A stretch of DNA of 64,000 bases from Betaproteobacteria bacterium (GTDB lineage Bacteria; Pseudomonadota; Gammaproteobacteria; Burkholderiales; Usitatibacteraceae). Below are positions 25,351 through 33,714 of the stretch, one piece after another. Position 1 is the stretch's first letter. Each line of letters begins with the position of its first letter. The notes below the pieces were generated by a model. The model was not told the origin of the DNA. It saw only the letters and a program-made list of their open reading frames with translations, and ran no database searches. The position numbers and the translations under genes were made by a program. The stretch lies in contig JADKJR010000001.1 in NCBI GenBank assembly GCA_016720925.1, positions 124,001 through 188,000 on the forward strand. The letters run 5' to 3'.

Positions 25351-27021
25351 ATGCTCAGCGATATCGATATTGCGCAGAAGGCCACAATGAAGAAAATTCA
25401 GGACGTTGCCGCGGGTCTGGGCATTCCTGAAGAGGCGCTCGAACCGTATGGCCGCTACAAAGCCAAGGTCTCGCTGAATTACGTGGATTCGCTGAAGGAC
25501 CGGAAAAGCGGCAAACTGATACTCGTCACCGCGATCTCGCCAACGCCGGCGGGCGAAGGCAAGACCACCACCACTGTTGGTCTGGGCGATGCACTCAATC
25601 ATATCGGCAAGAAAGCCATCATATGCCTGCGCGAACCGTCTCTGGGCCCGGTATTCGGCATGAAGGGTGGCGCGGCCGGCGGCGGCTACGCGCAAGTGGT
25701 GCCGATGGAAGATATCAACCTGCATTTCACCGGCGATTTTTCCGCGATCGCCCTGGCGAATAATCTGCTGGCCGCGTTGATCGACAACCACATCAATCAC
25801 GGCAACGACCTGGGCTTTGATGTGCGCCGCATCGTCTGGAAACGGGTGGTGGACATGAATGATCGCGCACTGCGCGACATCACTATCGCGCTCGGCGGGC
25901 CGGCCAATGGCTATCCGCGCCAGGATGGCTTCGACATCGTCGTGGCCTCCGAGATCATGGCGATCTTCTGCCTGGCGACATCGATCAAGGACTTGAAAGC
26001 TCGCATCGCGAAAATCGTAGTCGGCTATACGCGCGATCAAAAGCCAATCCTCGCCAAGGATTTGAACGCACAGGGCGCGATGACGGCGCTGTTGAAGGAT
26101 GCGCTGCTGCCGAATCTGGTGCAAACGCTGGAGAACAACCCGGCGTTCATTCACGGTGGCCCATTCGCCAATATTGCCCACGGCTGCAATTCGGTTATTG
26201 CCACGCAAACCGCGCTGAAACTGGGCGACTACGTCGTGACCGAAGCCGGTTTCGGCGCCGATCTGGGCGCGGAGAAATTCATCGATATCAAATGCCGCAA
26301 GTCGGGTTTGCGGCCCTCGGCAGTGGTCATTGTTGCGACCATCCGTGCGCTGAAATATCACGGCGGCATGGACGTCAAGGAAGTCTCGAAAGAGAACGTG
26401 GAAGCGCTGGAAAAAGGCATGGTGAATCTGGAGCGCCACATTCATAACATCACGCAACACTACGGCCTGCCTTGCGTGGTATCGATCAATCATCGCACCC
26501 ACGACACCGAGGCGGAATTGAAAGTTCTCGTGTCACGCTGCGAAAAATTGGGCGCCAAAGTCGTGGTGGCGCGGCATTGGGCAGACGGCGGCAAGGGCGC
26601 CACGGAACTCGCAAAAATGGTCGTCGACATGTGCGAGCAGCCGAACAACTTCAAGTTTGTCTACGAAGAAAGCGCGACGCTTTGGGACAAGATGAAGACG
26701 ATTGCCAGCAAGATCTACGGGGCATCCGATATCACCGCCGACGCCAAAATTCGCGGCCAGATCAAACGGCTGCAGGATGATGGCTACGGACACTACCCAA
26801 TCTGCGTGGCCAAAACCCAGTATTCATTCTCGACCGATCCGCAATTGCGTGGTGCACCCAGTAATCACGTGTTGACGATCCGCGAAGTACGTCTCGCGGC
26901 GGGCGCGGAGTTTATCGTGCTGGTATGTGGAGACGTCATGACCATGCCGGGCCTGCCGAAAGTGCCGAGCGCCAATGCGATTGATGTGAATGATGAAGGC
27001 AAGATTGTTGGGTTGTTTTAA
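25351..27021 (+). CDS. fhs: formate--tetrahydrofolate ligase
   Basis: 556 residues, full length. It makes 10-formyl-THF from formate, THF and ATP in one-carbon metabolism. The P-loop is clear at about 65-76 (TPAGEGKTTTTVG), followed by PSLGPVFGMKGGAAGGG, the DLGAEKFIDIKCR region and MTMPGLPKVPSA near the C-terminus. The ATG has a GGAGG site 7 bases upstream. No folD or purU is adjacent. An 11-bp palindrome lies just after the stop. Confidence 0.96.
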   Translation: MLSDIDIAQKATMKKIQDVAAGLGIPEEALEPYGRYKAKVSLNYVDSLKDRKSGKLILVTAISPTPAGEGKTTTTVGLGDALNHIGKKAIICLREPSLGPVFGMKGGAAGGGYAQVVPMEDINLHFTGDFSAIALANNLLAALIDNHINHGNDLGFDVRRIVWKRVVDMNDRALRDITIALGGPANGYPRQDGFDIVVASEIMAIFCLATSIKDLKARIAKIVVGYTRDQKPILAKDLNAQGAMTALLKDALLPNLVQTLENNPAFIHGGPFANIAHGCNSVIATQTALKLGDYVVTEAGFGADLGAEKFIDIKCRKSGLRPSAVVIVATIRALKYHGGMDVKEVSKENVEALEKGMVNLERHIHNITQHYGLPCVVSINHRTHDTEAELKVLVSRCEKLGAKVVVARHWADGGKGATELAKMVVDMCEQPNNFKFVYEESATLWDKMKTIASKIYGASDITADAKIRGQIKRLQDDGYGHYPICVAKTQYSFSTDPQLRGAPSNHVLTIREVRLAAGAEFIVLVCGDVMTMPGLPKVPSANAIDVNDEGKIVGLF

Positions 27022-27037
27022 GGGGCTGTTGAAAGAT

Positions 27038-27062
27038 TTCACAGCCGCGCGGCGGCTGTGAA
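27038..27062. terminator. palindrome after fhs, possible terminator
   Basis: 11-bp perfect stem with a 3-base GCG loop, 17 bases after the fhs stop codon. Not followed by a T run, so it may act as an RNA 3'-end stabiliser rather than a classical intrinsic terminator. Confidence 0.5.
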
Positions 27063-27085
27063 TTCATCGCGCCATTCTGAATCCC

Positions 27086-27134
27086 GTCATTCCCGCGTCC
27101 CATAGGGACTTCCGTTGGTCGCAGCGGGAATGAC
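27086..27134. repeat. GTCATTCCCGC inverted repeat
   Basis: Perfect 11-bp arms GTCATTCCCGC (27086-27096) and GCGGGAATGAC (27124-27134). The loop contains a further hairpin GTCCC-ATA-GGGAC at 27097-27109. This belongs to a common class of proteobacterial intergenic repeats; related sequences are at 14901 and 29368. Confidence 0.7.
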
Positions 27135-27548
27135 GCAGAGATGTCGCCTGCATGCCGCGCAGCGAAATGCGGGACCCGACCTGATTATCGGGAAAATTCC
27201 CGGATACACTCCGTCTCTTTCGGGCTACGATACTCGTTTTGGTGATCAGACGCCCGCGATCCCTCCGCCGCATTGAAATGCCCGGCAAGCACCACTACGC
27301 TTCCTGCGCCCTGACGAACTGGTTAGCGTATCATCGGCTGTCGATTGATATTTTCAAGTCACGGTTGCCGGTTTACACGCGAGGCGTTTATCGGCATATT
27401 TGCATACGCGGCCGTGCAAATGATCGCGTGCTACCGCAAACGCGGCATATCAAGGCCACGCCAATCAGGCGAACATCGGCAAATTCAGGATAAGGAACGT
27501 CGTGTGCAATGTGGCAGAGTGGCTCAATGACTATGAAATGGGCGGCGA

Positions 27549-28847
27549 ATGACTAACGGCGTTCCCGGCATCGAGAACATCGGCAAATACCGCGTCATTC
27601 GCGAACTCGGCCGCGGCGCGACCGGCGCCGTCTATCTTGCCGAAGACAGCTTCAACAACCGCCGCGTTGCCATCAAGGCAATGTTTCCCGAGGTGCTAAA
27701 GGACGCACAGGACGGCGCCATGTACCGGAGCATGTTCTTGAACGAAGCCTCGCTCGCAGGCAAGATCATGCATCCGCACATCGTCGCCATTTACGATGCC
27801 GTGGTCGACGAGGACATGAGCTACATCGTCATGGAGTATGTCGAAGGCGGGACGCTCGAAAAATACTGCAAACCGGACAATCTGCTTCCGCCGCAGGTCG
27901 TCGCCGAAATCATTTTCAAATGCGTCCGCGCCCTGGCATTCGCCAACACCCAGGGCCTGATCCACCGCGACGTCAAGCCCGGCAACATTCTTTACAAGGC
28001 GGGCAGCGATATCAAACTCGCGGATTTTGGCGCCGCGCTGAATCGCGTGTCGGACCGGACCCAGGTCGCGGCGGTTGGCTCGCCGTTGTACATGGCGCCG
28101 GAAATCATCACCGGCGCGAAGGCCACCGTGCAATCCGATATCTACGCGCTGGGCATGGTCATGTACATGCTGCTCGCGGGTCGCGCACCTTTCGAGGCGT
28201 CCAACCCGGCCAGCCTCGCCTATCAGATCGTCAATCACGATCCGGTGCCTCCGTCGCAATTCCGTCCTGATGTGTCGGCGCCGATGGAAGATATCGTCAA
28301 GCAGGCGATGGCCAAGGACATCGCCCGGCGCTACCAGTCGTGGGAAGAATTCGGCAAAGACCTCGCCGGGCTCTGGCGCAGTGAAAAATCACCACAGCCC
28401 AACAAACACGAAGTCTCCGATACCGAACAATTCAGCTTGCTGAAAACGCTGTCGTTCTTCCGCGATTTTCCGGAAAACGAGTTGTGGGAAGTACTGCGCA
28501 TCAGCAAGTGGCGGCCATTTCCCCCTGAATCCATTCTGATCAGCGAAGGCGACGTCGGCGATTCGTTTTTCATTCTCGCGAGCGGAACCGTGCGCGTGAG
28601 CCGCGGCAAGCGTCTGCTGAATGTGCTCGGCGCCGGCGATTGCTTCGGCGAGATGTCCTATCTTGCCAAGCGCGACGGACCTCGTTCGGCCACCATCACC
28701 ACCGCTACTGACAGCATCGTCATGAAGGTACGCGCCGTCGATCTCAGCAGCGCCAGCACCAGTTGCCGGCGGCTGTTTGACCGGAAATTTCTCGAGACGC
28801 TGGTGGAGCGGCTCGAGTCGGCCAATCAGCAATTGGCGGTGACGTGA
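27549..28847 (+). CDS. Ser/Thr protein kinase fused to a cyclic-nucleotide-binding domain
   Basis: 432 residues, no transmembrane segment. A Hanks-type kinase domain fills about 14-275: ELGRGATGAVYL glycine loop, AIK (Lys 43), HRDVKPGN (Asp 141), DFG (159-161) and MAPE. A Crp/cNMP-binding domain follows at about 300-415, with SILISEGDVGDSFFILASGTVRVSRG and the phosphate-binding-cassette region GDCFGEMSYLAKRDGPRSATI. The R in the cassette (PRSA) is present, so cyclic nucleotide binding is plausible. Inferred: a cytoplasmic kinase gated by cAMP/cGMP/c-di-GMP, resembling a one-chain analogue of eukaryotic PKG. The MAPEG gene starts 2 bases after the stop. Confidence 0.88.
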   Translation: MTNGVPGIENIGKYRVIRELGRGATGAVYLAEDSFNNRRVAIKAMFPEVLKDAQDGAMYRSMFLNEASLAGKIMHPHIVAIYDAVVDEDMSYIVMEYVEGGTLEKYCKPDNLLPPQVVAEIIFKCVRALAFANTQGLIHRDVKPGNILYKAGSDIKLADFGAALNRVSDRTQVAAVGSPLYMAPEIITGAKATVQSDIYALGMVMYMLLAGRAPFEASNPASLAYQIVNHDPVPPSQFRPDVSAPMEDIVKQAMAKDIARRYQSWEEFGKDLAGLWRSEKSPQPNKHEVSDTEQFSLLKTLSFFRDFPENELWEVLRISKWRPFPPESILISEGDVGDSFFILASGTVRVSRGKRLLNVLGAGDCFGEMSYLAKRDGPRSATITTATDSIVMKVRAVDLSSASTSCRRLFDRKFLETLVERLESANQQLAVT

Positions 28848-28849
28848 CC

Positions 28850-29242
28850 ATGACCGTGCCGGTTACGGCGGTGTATGCATCACTGTTGGCTGTGCTGGTG
28901 GTGTTACTGGTCGCGGTGGTGGTGAGCCTGCGCCGCAGCTTGCGCATTGGTCTGGGCGACGGCGGCAATCGTGACCTCGCCCGCGCCATCCGCGTGCACG
29001 GCAACGCCATCGAATCGATCCCGCTGTTTCTGGTGCTGCTCGGCGTGTATGAACTCAATGGCGGCCACGCCAACGTGCTGCATTTTTTTGGCGCCGTGTA
29101 TTTCCTGTCGCGCGTATTGCACGCGTGGGGTTTGTTCTCGTCCAGTGGCGTGTCGTTGGGGCGGTTCAGCGGTACGTTTGGCACGATTGGCTGTTTGATT
29201 GGGCTGGCGATTGCCAATCTGATGAAGGTGCTCGGCGGCTAG
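28850..29242 (+). CDS. MAPEG family membrane protein
   Basis: 130 residues, four hydrophobic segments. It carries the MAPEG signature: LARAIRVHGNAIESIPLFLVLLGVYELNGG at about 44-73 and a late RFSGTFGTIGCLIGLAIANL. The family comprises small membrane glutathione-dependent enzymes (YecN-like in bacteria). The ATG at 28850 follows the kinase stop by 2 bases; a GTG six bases earlier would overlap it. Substrate unknown. Confidence 0.88.
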   Translation: MTVPVTAVYASLLAVLVVLLVAVVVSLRRSLRIGLGDGGNRDLARAIRVHGNAIESIPLFLVLLGVYELNGGHANVLHFFGAVYFLSRVLHAWGLFSSSGVSLGRFSGTFGTIGCLIGLAIANLMKVLGG

Positions 29243-29265
29243 GTGTTTCACCGCGTAGCTAGGGC

Positions 29266-29331
29266 AAACTCAAGTACTGGTGCGCCTTAGCAAGCTTTTT
29301 CTGCCTGAACGCCGCGCCAGTGCATGAGTTT
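29266..29331. repeat. inverted-repeat element, copy 3
   Basis: Left arm AAACTCAAGTACTGGTGCG (29266-29284) and right arm CGCGCCAGTGCATGAGTTT (29313-29331) pair with three mismatches in 19. It lies just downstream of the MAPEG gene, between convergent gene ends. Confidence 0.85.
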
Positions 29332-29367
29332 CGCCACATGAACGTCTATGAAACTAAAAATCTGTCA

Positions 29368-29397
29368 TCCCGGATTTAGTCCGGGACCCAATTTTTT
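29368..29397 (+). terminator. terminator-like hairpin with six T
   Basis: TCCCGGA / TCCGGGA stem (29368-29374 with 29380-29386), 5-base loop, then CCCAATTTTTT. Orientation suits termination of rightward transcription from the kinase-MAPEG unit. It is also of the GTCATCCCGG repeat type. Confidence 0.6.
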
Positions 29398-29403
29398 GAT
29401 GCC

Positions 29404-29741
29404 TCAGCAAGCCGGCAAAACTTGGATACCGGCCGGCGCCACCGGAACGCTCTTGCGATAGGTTATCACCCGCCGGTTTTTTCCATGCAGACTACGCATC
29501 GATTCATCGATCAGCGCGAAGCCGGCTCGCTCAAGCGCCTTGCATGAAGCGGTATTTTCATTTGCAGCAATCCCCAGCATATGTGGCAAGCCAAAGCATT
29601 GCATGCCCCATTCCGACATCGCCTTGATGGCCTCCACCGCGAACCCTCTGCCTTGAAACTTCTGCTCGACGGCAAAGCCCACCTCAACGTCGCCGCGTAG
29701 CGGGCTCAGCCCGACATGCCCGATGAGTTCCGATGGAAGGC
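29404..29741 (-). pseudogene. 5'-truncated GNAT acetyltransferase
   Basis: The reading frame encodes the C-terminal two thirds of a RimJ/RimL-type acetyltransferase: ELIGHVGLSP.., EVGFAVEQKFQGRGFAVEAIKAM (acetyl-CoA loop) and NTASCKALERAGF. No ATG precedes it. The frame runs back into the end of the DinB-family gene on the same strand, where resemblance to GNAT stops at about 29742. The first 50-60 residues normally found in the family are missing. Most likely a remnant left by a deletion that joined it to the DinB gene; a GTG at 29682 could start a fragment too short to fold. Confidence 0.72.
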
Positions 29742-30251
29742 TCAGGTTCGCTCGCGGCGCTGCGGTTCTGATTTGTGGAGGTAGACGGTGAAGATATCTC
29801 GCGGTGGCGCCACCGACAACTGCGCCATGATGCGACCAACCGCACCGCGATGGTAGCCGCCATGCGTGACAATGTGGGCGAGCATTTCCTCTCGCGACAT
29901 GAAACCTTTCGCGCCGTCGGTAAACGTGAACGGAAGACTCTCTGGCAATCGTTCCGGCGGCAGACTGCCCACATACTCGACATACCAGCGATCTGATTCC
30001 GCTACCGCGGCGCGCAGATCTTCAAAAGTGGGCGTCTCCGGCGTGTTTGTTCCCGCGTAGGTGTGCGCTTCGCCCGACAGATGCGCCGCGAAGATGCGAT
30101 CCACAACATAGATGTGGTTGAGGAGACGGATGGCCGTGTGCCGCTCGGCTTGATGCGCCACCGGGTCGACTTTCTCAAGCTCAGTGAAGAGCTCCTCGTT
30201 TGCCCAGGCTTTGTACTTGAACAGCGAATGAAGGAGGCTTGATGTGCTCAT
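29742..30251 (-). CDS. DinB family protein
   Basis: 169 residues from the ATG at 30251; the frame is open further upstream but only this start gives the family N-terminus (LLHSLFKYKAWANEELF). The four-helix DinB/YfiT fold is indicated by LLNHIYVVDRIFAAHL and IVTHGGYHRGAVGRIM, whose three His would bind a metal. Members include thiol-dependent S-transferases and uncharacterised stress proteins; this is not DNA polymerase IV. Its C-terminal few codons abut the truncated GNAT frame, so its own tail may be altered. Confidence 0.84.
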   Translation of the reverse strand: MSTSSLLHSLFKYKAWANEELFTELEKVDPVAHQAERHTAIRLLNHIYVVDRIFAAHLSGEAHTYAGTNTPETPTFEDLRAAVAESDRWYVEYVGSLPPERLPESLPFTFTDGAKGFMSREEMLAHIVTHGGYHRGAVGRIMAQLSVAPPRDIFTVYLHKSEPQRRERT

Positions 30252-30357
30252 GGTGTTTGAATTTGCAAACGGTGAGTCCAGCGCTGGAGATAACAGGCGC
30301 GGCAGCGACGGGGAAAAATGTGCGGGTTGCGCGTCCGTTGATCGACTTGTTGGACGG

Positions 30358-30786
30358 TTATTCGGGCATCTCGTAATCGTGCCGCTTCTCGCGATCCTCG
30401 GACAGGTATTGAACGAACTCCCAATCATTTCCGTCAGGGTCGTAGAAGTAGACTCGCTGACGAAAAGGGTGCGCGTTCGGCGGTGTTGAGTTTTGGTAGC
30501 CCGCCGTGCCGAGGCGCTCACGCATCGCGGCAACATCGTCCACCTCAAACGCCACGTGATTCAAACCGGGGCGGCCCTTGTACGGCTTCCCACGCTTCTC
30601 GGCGCCGGGATTCGCTTGGTTCAGCGCAATGTATGTCTCGTCACCGCCGACGTGAACCCATCGTGAGCCGTCCGCCTCGGTCGTATCGCGGCGAATCCGG
30701 AACGCCGGGAACGCGGTCAACAGAAAGCGAACGACCCCGTCGACATCGTGAACACAAAGGTTGGCATGTTCCAAACGTACACGCAT
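30358..30786 (-). CDS. VOC family (glyoxalase/dioxygenase-like) protein
   Basis: 142 residues from the ATG at 30786, preceded by GGGAG. Two beta-alpha-beta-beta-beta modules of the vicinal-oxygen-chelate fold are visible: LEHANLCVHDVDGVVRFLLTAF and PGLNHVAFEVDDVAAMRERL, ending in QRVYFYDPDGNDWEFVQY. Candidate metal ligands are the His near residue 6, the His in LNHVAF and the Glu in WEFV. Glyoxalase, fosfomycin-resistance or dioxygenase function cannot be told apart here. Confidence 0.85.
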   Translation of the reverse strand: MRVRLEHANLCVHDVDGVVRFLLTAFPAFRIRRDTTEADGSRWVHVGGDETYIALNQANPGAEKRGKPYKGRPGLNHVAFEVDDVAAMRERLGTAGYQNSTPPNAHPFRQRVYFYDPDGNDWEFVQYLSEDREKRHDYEMPE

Positions 30787-31433
30787 GGCAATACTCCCGA
30801 TTGGCTTAACGATTTGCAGGTGCGCTTTTGCGCGGCTCCGCGACTGGGCATTGCGGCTGTGAGCCAAAATCGGCAATGAGTGGGTGTCCCACGAGAAAGA
30901 AACTCAAGAAGATTGTCCGAAGCTCCAAGTATCAGGCCAAGCGCTCGCCGACAATCCAAGCTCCAGACCCTTTCAAGCACGCAGGTGTCACTCGGTGCAC
31001 GCATTGCTGCTCTCGGACCGCATCTGGACGCTGGTTTCTTCACGCAGGAATAGACGCTAACCTGGTGAGTCAACGATAGGCAGCCAGAATGTGGCTGAGG
31101 CTTGCTGTCCAATTAATGCGCCAAAGCCGCCGCTCACCAGTTGCTTGGCAGCCCCTCGAACAAACGGAAACCAATCCTTGTTGGGCTCAGATGGCATCTT
31201 CATGTGACCATATTGGAGCCCTAACTAGAAATGGACACCTGTCGAGGTGTCCATATACCGTAAAAGAAGTATTGCACTCTTGGACACTCCATGAATTGCT
31301 ACCTTCGAGATCAACGGAGTACTGCAAATTATCACACCCTAAAGCAATTCAACAAACACACCTGCCGCTGCATCGGAATTCCGCGATCAAATCCCGTCGC
31401 CACGCGGCATCCCACCGGGCCGCGCAAAGATAC
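30787..31433. other. about 650 bases without a recognisable gene
   Basis: Short frames on both strands show no family resemblance, no good start and irregular composition, less GC-rich than the surroundings. The only distinct structure is a perfect hairpin at 31231-31254. The stretch may be decayed coding or mobile DNA. It ends at inverted-repeat copy 4. Confidence 0.5.
31231..31254. repeat. perfect 10-bp hairpin in gene-free region
   Basis: ATGGACACCT (31231-31240), GTCG loop, AGGTGTCCAT (31245-31254). Related GGACAC words recur about 30 bases further on. No T tract follows. It might be an insertion-sequence end remnant or an RNA structure. Confidence 0.6.
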
Positions 31434-31499
31434 AAACCCAAGCACTGACGCGGCGTTCGGCTCAATAATGGCTGAAACACCGCGCCAGCGCGAGACTTT
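31434..31499. repeat. inverted-repeat element, copy 4 (diverged)
   Basis: Left arm AAACCCAAGCACTGACGCGG (31434-31453) and right arm CCGCGCCAGCGCGAGACTTT (31480-31499). Pairing is partly lost in the outer half. It lies 5 bases beyond the end of the DUF456 gene. Confidence 0.8.
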
Positions 31500-31504
31500 C
31501 ATCT

Positions 31505-31996
31505 TCACAACCAATACGCCACCACAAACACCCCAATCATCGTCAACGCCAACGCCAGCTTCGCCAGCGCACCAAACAGCAACCCCAGCCACGTCGCCAC
31601 GCCTACCTTTGCTGCCTGCCCCATTTCCTTTCGCGCGATCAATTCACCGATGACCGCGCCGACGAAAGGAAAAATGAAAATGCCGACCAGGCCGAAAAAC
31701 AACCCGGCGATGCCGCCGATCGCCGCGCCCGCCAGCGCCAGCTTCGATGCACCGACGCGTTGCGCGCCCATGATCGAGGCGAGCAGATCGACGCCGATAG
31801 CGATCGCCGTGAGCACCGCGAGAAGCGTGAGCGTCGGCCAGCCGATGCGCTGGAAGTTACCGATCCACGCGGCTACCAGCAGGCCGGCGAACACGAAGGG
31901 CACGCCCGGCAGCGCGGGCAGCAGGGTGCCGGCCAGACCGATCAATATCAGCACGGCCGCCAGCGCCCACAGCAGATAAATTTCGGTTCCAGCCAA
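31505..31996 (-). CDS. DUF456 family membrane protein
   Basis: 163 residues starting at TTG 31996, chosen because a perfect AGGAG lies 7 bases upstream (32004-32008) and the first helix follows at once; no ATG fits. Multiple transmembrane helices include IGLAGTLLPALPGVPFVFAGLL and GGIAGLFFGLVGIFIFPFVGAVIGE, the glycine-rich hairpins characteristic of DUF456. These are small inner-membrane proteins of unknown function. The gene is divergent from glcD. Confidence 0.85.
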   Translation of the reverse strand: MAGTEIYLLWALAAVLILIGLAGTLLPALPGVPFVFAGLLVAAWIGNFQRIGWPTLTLLAVLTAIAIGVDLLASIMGAQRVGASKLALAGAAIGGIAGLFFGLVGIFIFPFVGAVIGELIARKEMGQAAKVGVATWLGLLFGALAKLALALTMIGVFVVAYWL

Positions 31997-32003
31997 TTGG
32001 ATT

Positions 32004-32008
32004 CTCCT
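32004..32008 (-). promoter_or_regulatory. ribosome binding site deciding the DUF456 start
   Basis: AGGAG on the minus strand, 7 bases before TTG at 31996. It is the main reason to prefer this non-ATG start over a longer open frame. Confidence 0.7.
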
Positions 32009-32126
32009 GTCGATTATCGGGATGGCGGTACAAGCCGCTTGCAACCGAATCCCTCGTTAGTTCTTGCATCTTGGCCTATCATACGATGCATCGATTGCTT
32101 CCCATCAATTCGTCCAATACCTTGCC

Positions 32127-33620
32127 ATGGCCGCCGTGTCGCAAACCATCACCTCCTCCGCGCGCAATGACCTGATCGCACGTCTGGCCGCCATCCTGCC
32201 GCGCGAGGCGCTGCTCAGTGAGCCGGAGGATTTGACGCCCTACGAATGCGACGGCCTCTCCGCCTATCGCGCGCTTCCGTTGGTGGCGGTGTTGCCGCGC
32301 ACGGTGGCCGAGGTGCAGGAAATTCTGCGCGTCGCTTCACAGACGGGGACCAAGGTGGTGGCGCGCGGTTCCGGCACGGGACTCTCCGGCGGCGCCACGC
32401 CGCTGGAAGATGGCATGCTGATGGCGATGGCAAAATTCAATCGCATCGTTTCCATCGATGCGCTGGCGCGCACGGCGCACGTGCAACCCGGCGTGCGCAA
32501 TTCGCAAATCTCCGAAGCGGTCGCCCACCTTGGTTTGTACTACGCGCCGGATCCTTCGTCGCAGATTGCCTGTTCCATCGGCGGCAATGTCGCGGAAAAT
32601 TCCGGCGGCGTGCATTGCCTGAAGTACGGGCTCACGGTGCACAACATCCTGAAGCTCGAAGTGGTGACCATCGACGGCGAGCTCGCGACGATCGGTTCGG
32701 ACGCGCTCGACGCGCCGGGATACGACCTGCTGGCGCTGATGACCGGTTCGGAAGGCATGCTCGGCATCACCACCGAAGTGACCGTGAAGCTGGTGCCCAA
32801 GCCGCAGCTCGCGCGGGTGGTGATGGCCAGCTTCGACAACGTGGAAAAAGCCGGCGACGCGGTGGCAAACATTATCGGCGCGGGCATTGTGCCGGCGGGG
32901 CTGGAGATGATGGACAAGCTCGCCACCGAAGCGGTGGAAGGCTTCGTGCATGCGGGGTACGACCTCGATGCGGTGGCGATTTTGCTGTGCGAATCCGATG
33001 GCACGCCCGAGGAAGTGGCCGAGGAGATTGCCAAGATCGAAGCGGTGATGAAGGCCTCCGGCGCCACCGCGTGCCGCACCTCGGCCAGCGAAGCCGAGCG
33101 CCTGAAATTCTGGTCGGGACGCAAGGCCGCGTTTCCGGCGGTGGGGCGCATCTCGCCGGACTATTACTGCATCGATGGCTCGATCCCGCGTCGCGCGCTG
33201 GCGCCGATGCTGCGGCGCACGGAAGAGTTCAGCCAGAAATATGGCTTGCGTTGCGCGAACGTGTTTCACGCGGGCGATGGCAACCTGCATCCGTTGATTT
33301 TGTACGATGCGAACGTGCCAGGCGAACTGGAACGCACGGAAGCTTTTGCGGCGGAGTTGCTGGAACTCTGTATCGAATACGGCGGCACCATCACCGGCGA
33401 GCATGGTGTCGGCATCGAAAAAATCAACCAGATGTGCAGCCAGTTCACGAGCCATGAAATTGAAGCCTTTTTTGCCGTGAAGCGGGCGTTTGATGAAAAG
33501 CAGCTGCTGAATCCCGGAAAGGCGATTCCGACTTTGTATCGCTGCGCAGAATATGGGCGCATGCGGGTGCAGGGCGGGCTGGTCAACAATCTTCCGCATG
33601 CGGATATTCCGCGGTTTTGA
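32127..33620 (+). CDS. glcD: glycolate oxidase subunit GlcD (FAD-linked)
   Basis: 497 residues from the ATG at 32127. FAD-binding PCMH domain with VVARGSGTGLSGGATPLEDG at about 74-93 and DPSSQIACSIGGNVAENSGGVHCLKYG, then a C-terminal FAD-oxidase domain ending with HAGDGNLHPLI, GEHGVGIEK and NPGK, which are typical of GlcD. With GlcE and GlcF it oxidises glycolate to glyoxylate at the membrane and passes electrons to the quinone pool. It is the first gene of a glcDEF operon. Confidence 0.95.
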   Translation: MAAVSQTITSSARNDLIARLAAILPREALLSEPEDLTPYECDGLSAYRALPLVAVLPRTVAEVQEILRVASQTGTKVVARGSGTGLSGGATPLEDGMLMAMAKFNRIVSIDALARTAHVQPGVRNSQISEAVAHLGLYYAPDPSSQIACSIGGNVAENSGGVHCLKYGLTVHNILKLEVVTIDGELATIGSDALDAPGYDLLALMTGSEGMLGITTEVTVKLVPKPQLARVVMASFDNVEKAGDAVANIIGAGIVPAGLEMMDKLATEAVEGFVHAGYDLDAVAILLCESDGTPEEVAEEIAKIEAVMKASGATACRTSASEAERLKFWSGRKAAFPAVGRISPDYYCIDGSIPRRALAPMLRRTEEFSQKYGLRCANVFHAGDGNLHPLILYDANVPGELERTEAFAAELLELCIEYGGTITGEHGVGIEKINQMCSQFTSHEIEAFFAVKRAFDEKQLLNPGKAIPTLYRCAEYGRMRVQGGLVNNLPHADIPRF

Positions 33621-33714
33621 ACAAGTGGAAATTCTTGCTGTTTCTTGTGTTCGGTTCGATGCGCCTTGTCGGTCTAACCATCCTTACCATCTTTGAACCC
33701 GTGGCATCGACCCA

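Larger units (their letters stand above)
27022..27548. other. 527-base intergenic region with hairpins, no gene
   Basis: Holds an 11-bp perfect palindrome at 27038-27062 (TTCACAGCCGC / GCGGCTGTGAA), which probably ends fhs transcription although no T tract follows. It also holds a repeat of the GTCATTCCCGC type at 27086-27134. The remaining 400 bases hold only short frames without family resemblance. The last part must contain the kinase gene's promoter and leader, but no convincing hexamers were seen. Confidence 0.6.

Noticed and set aside
25264..26502. Long open frame antisense to fhs
   Set aside because: Codon-bias shadow of a strongly coding plus strand; His/Arg/Asp-rich translation without any family resemblance. 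Similar antisense frames at 21028-22218, 34707-36122 and 32337-33599 were dropped for the same reason.
27505..27545. tRNA-like D-arm sequence (GTGGCAGAGTGGCTCAATGA)
   Set aside because: It resembles the 5' part of Ser/Leu tRNAs, but there is no anticodon stem, T arm or acceptor pairing, and the kinase gene begins within it.
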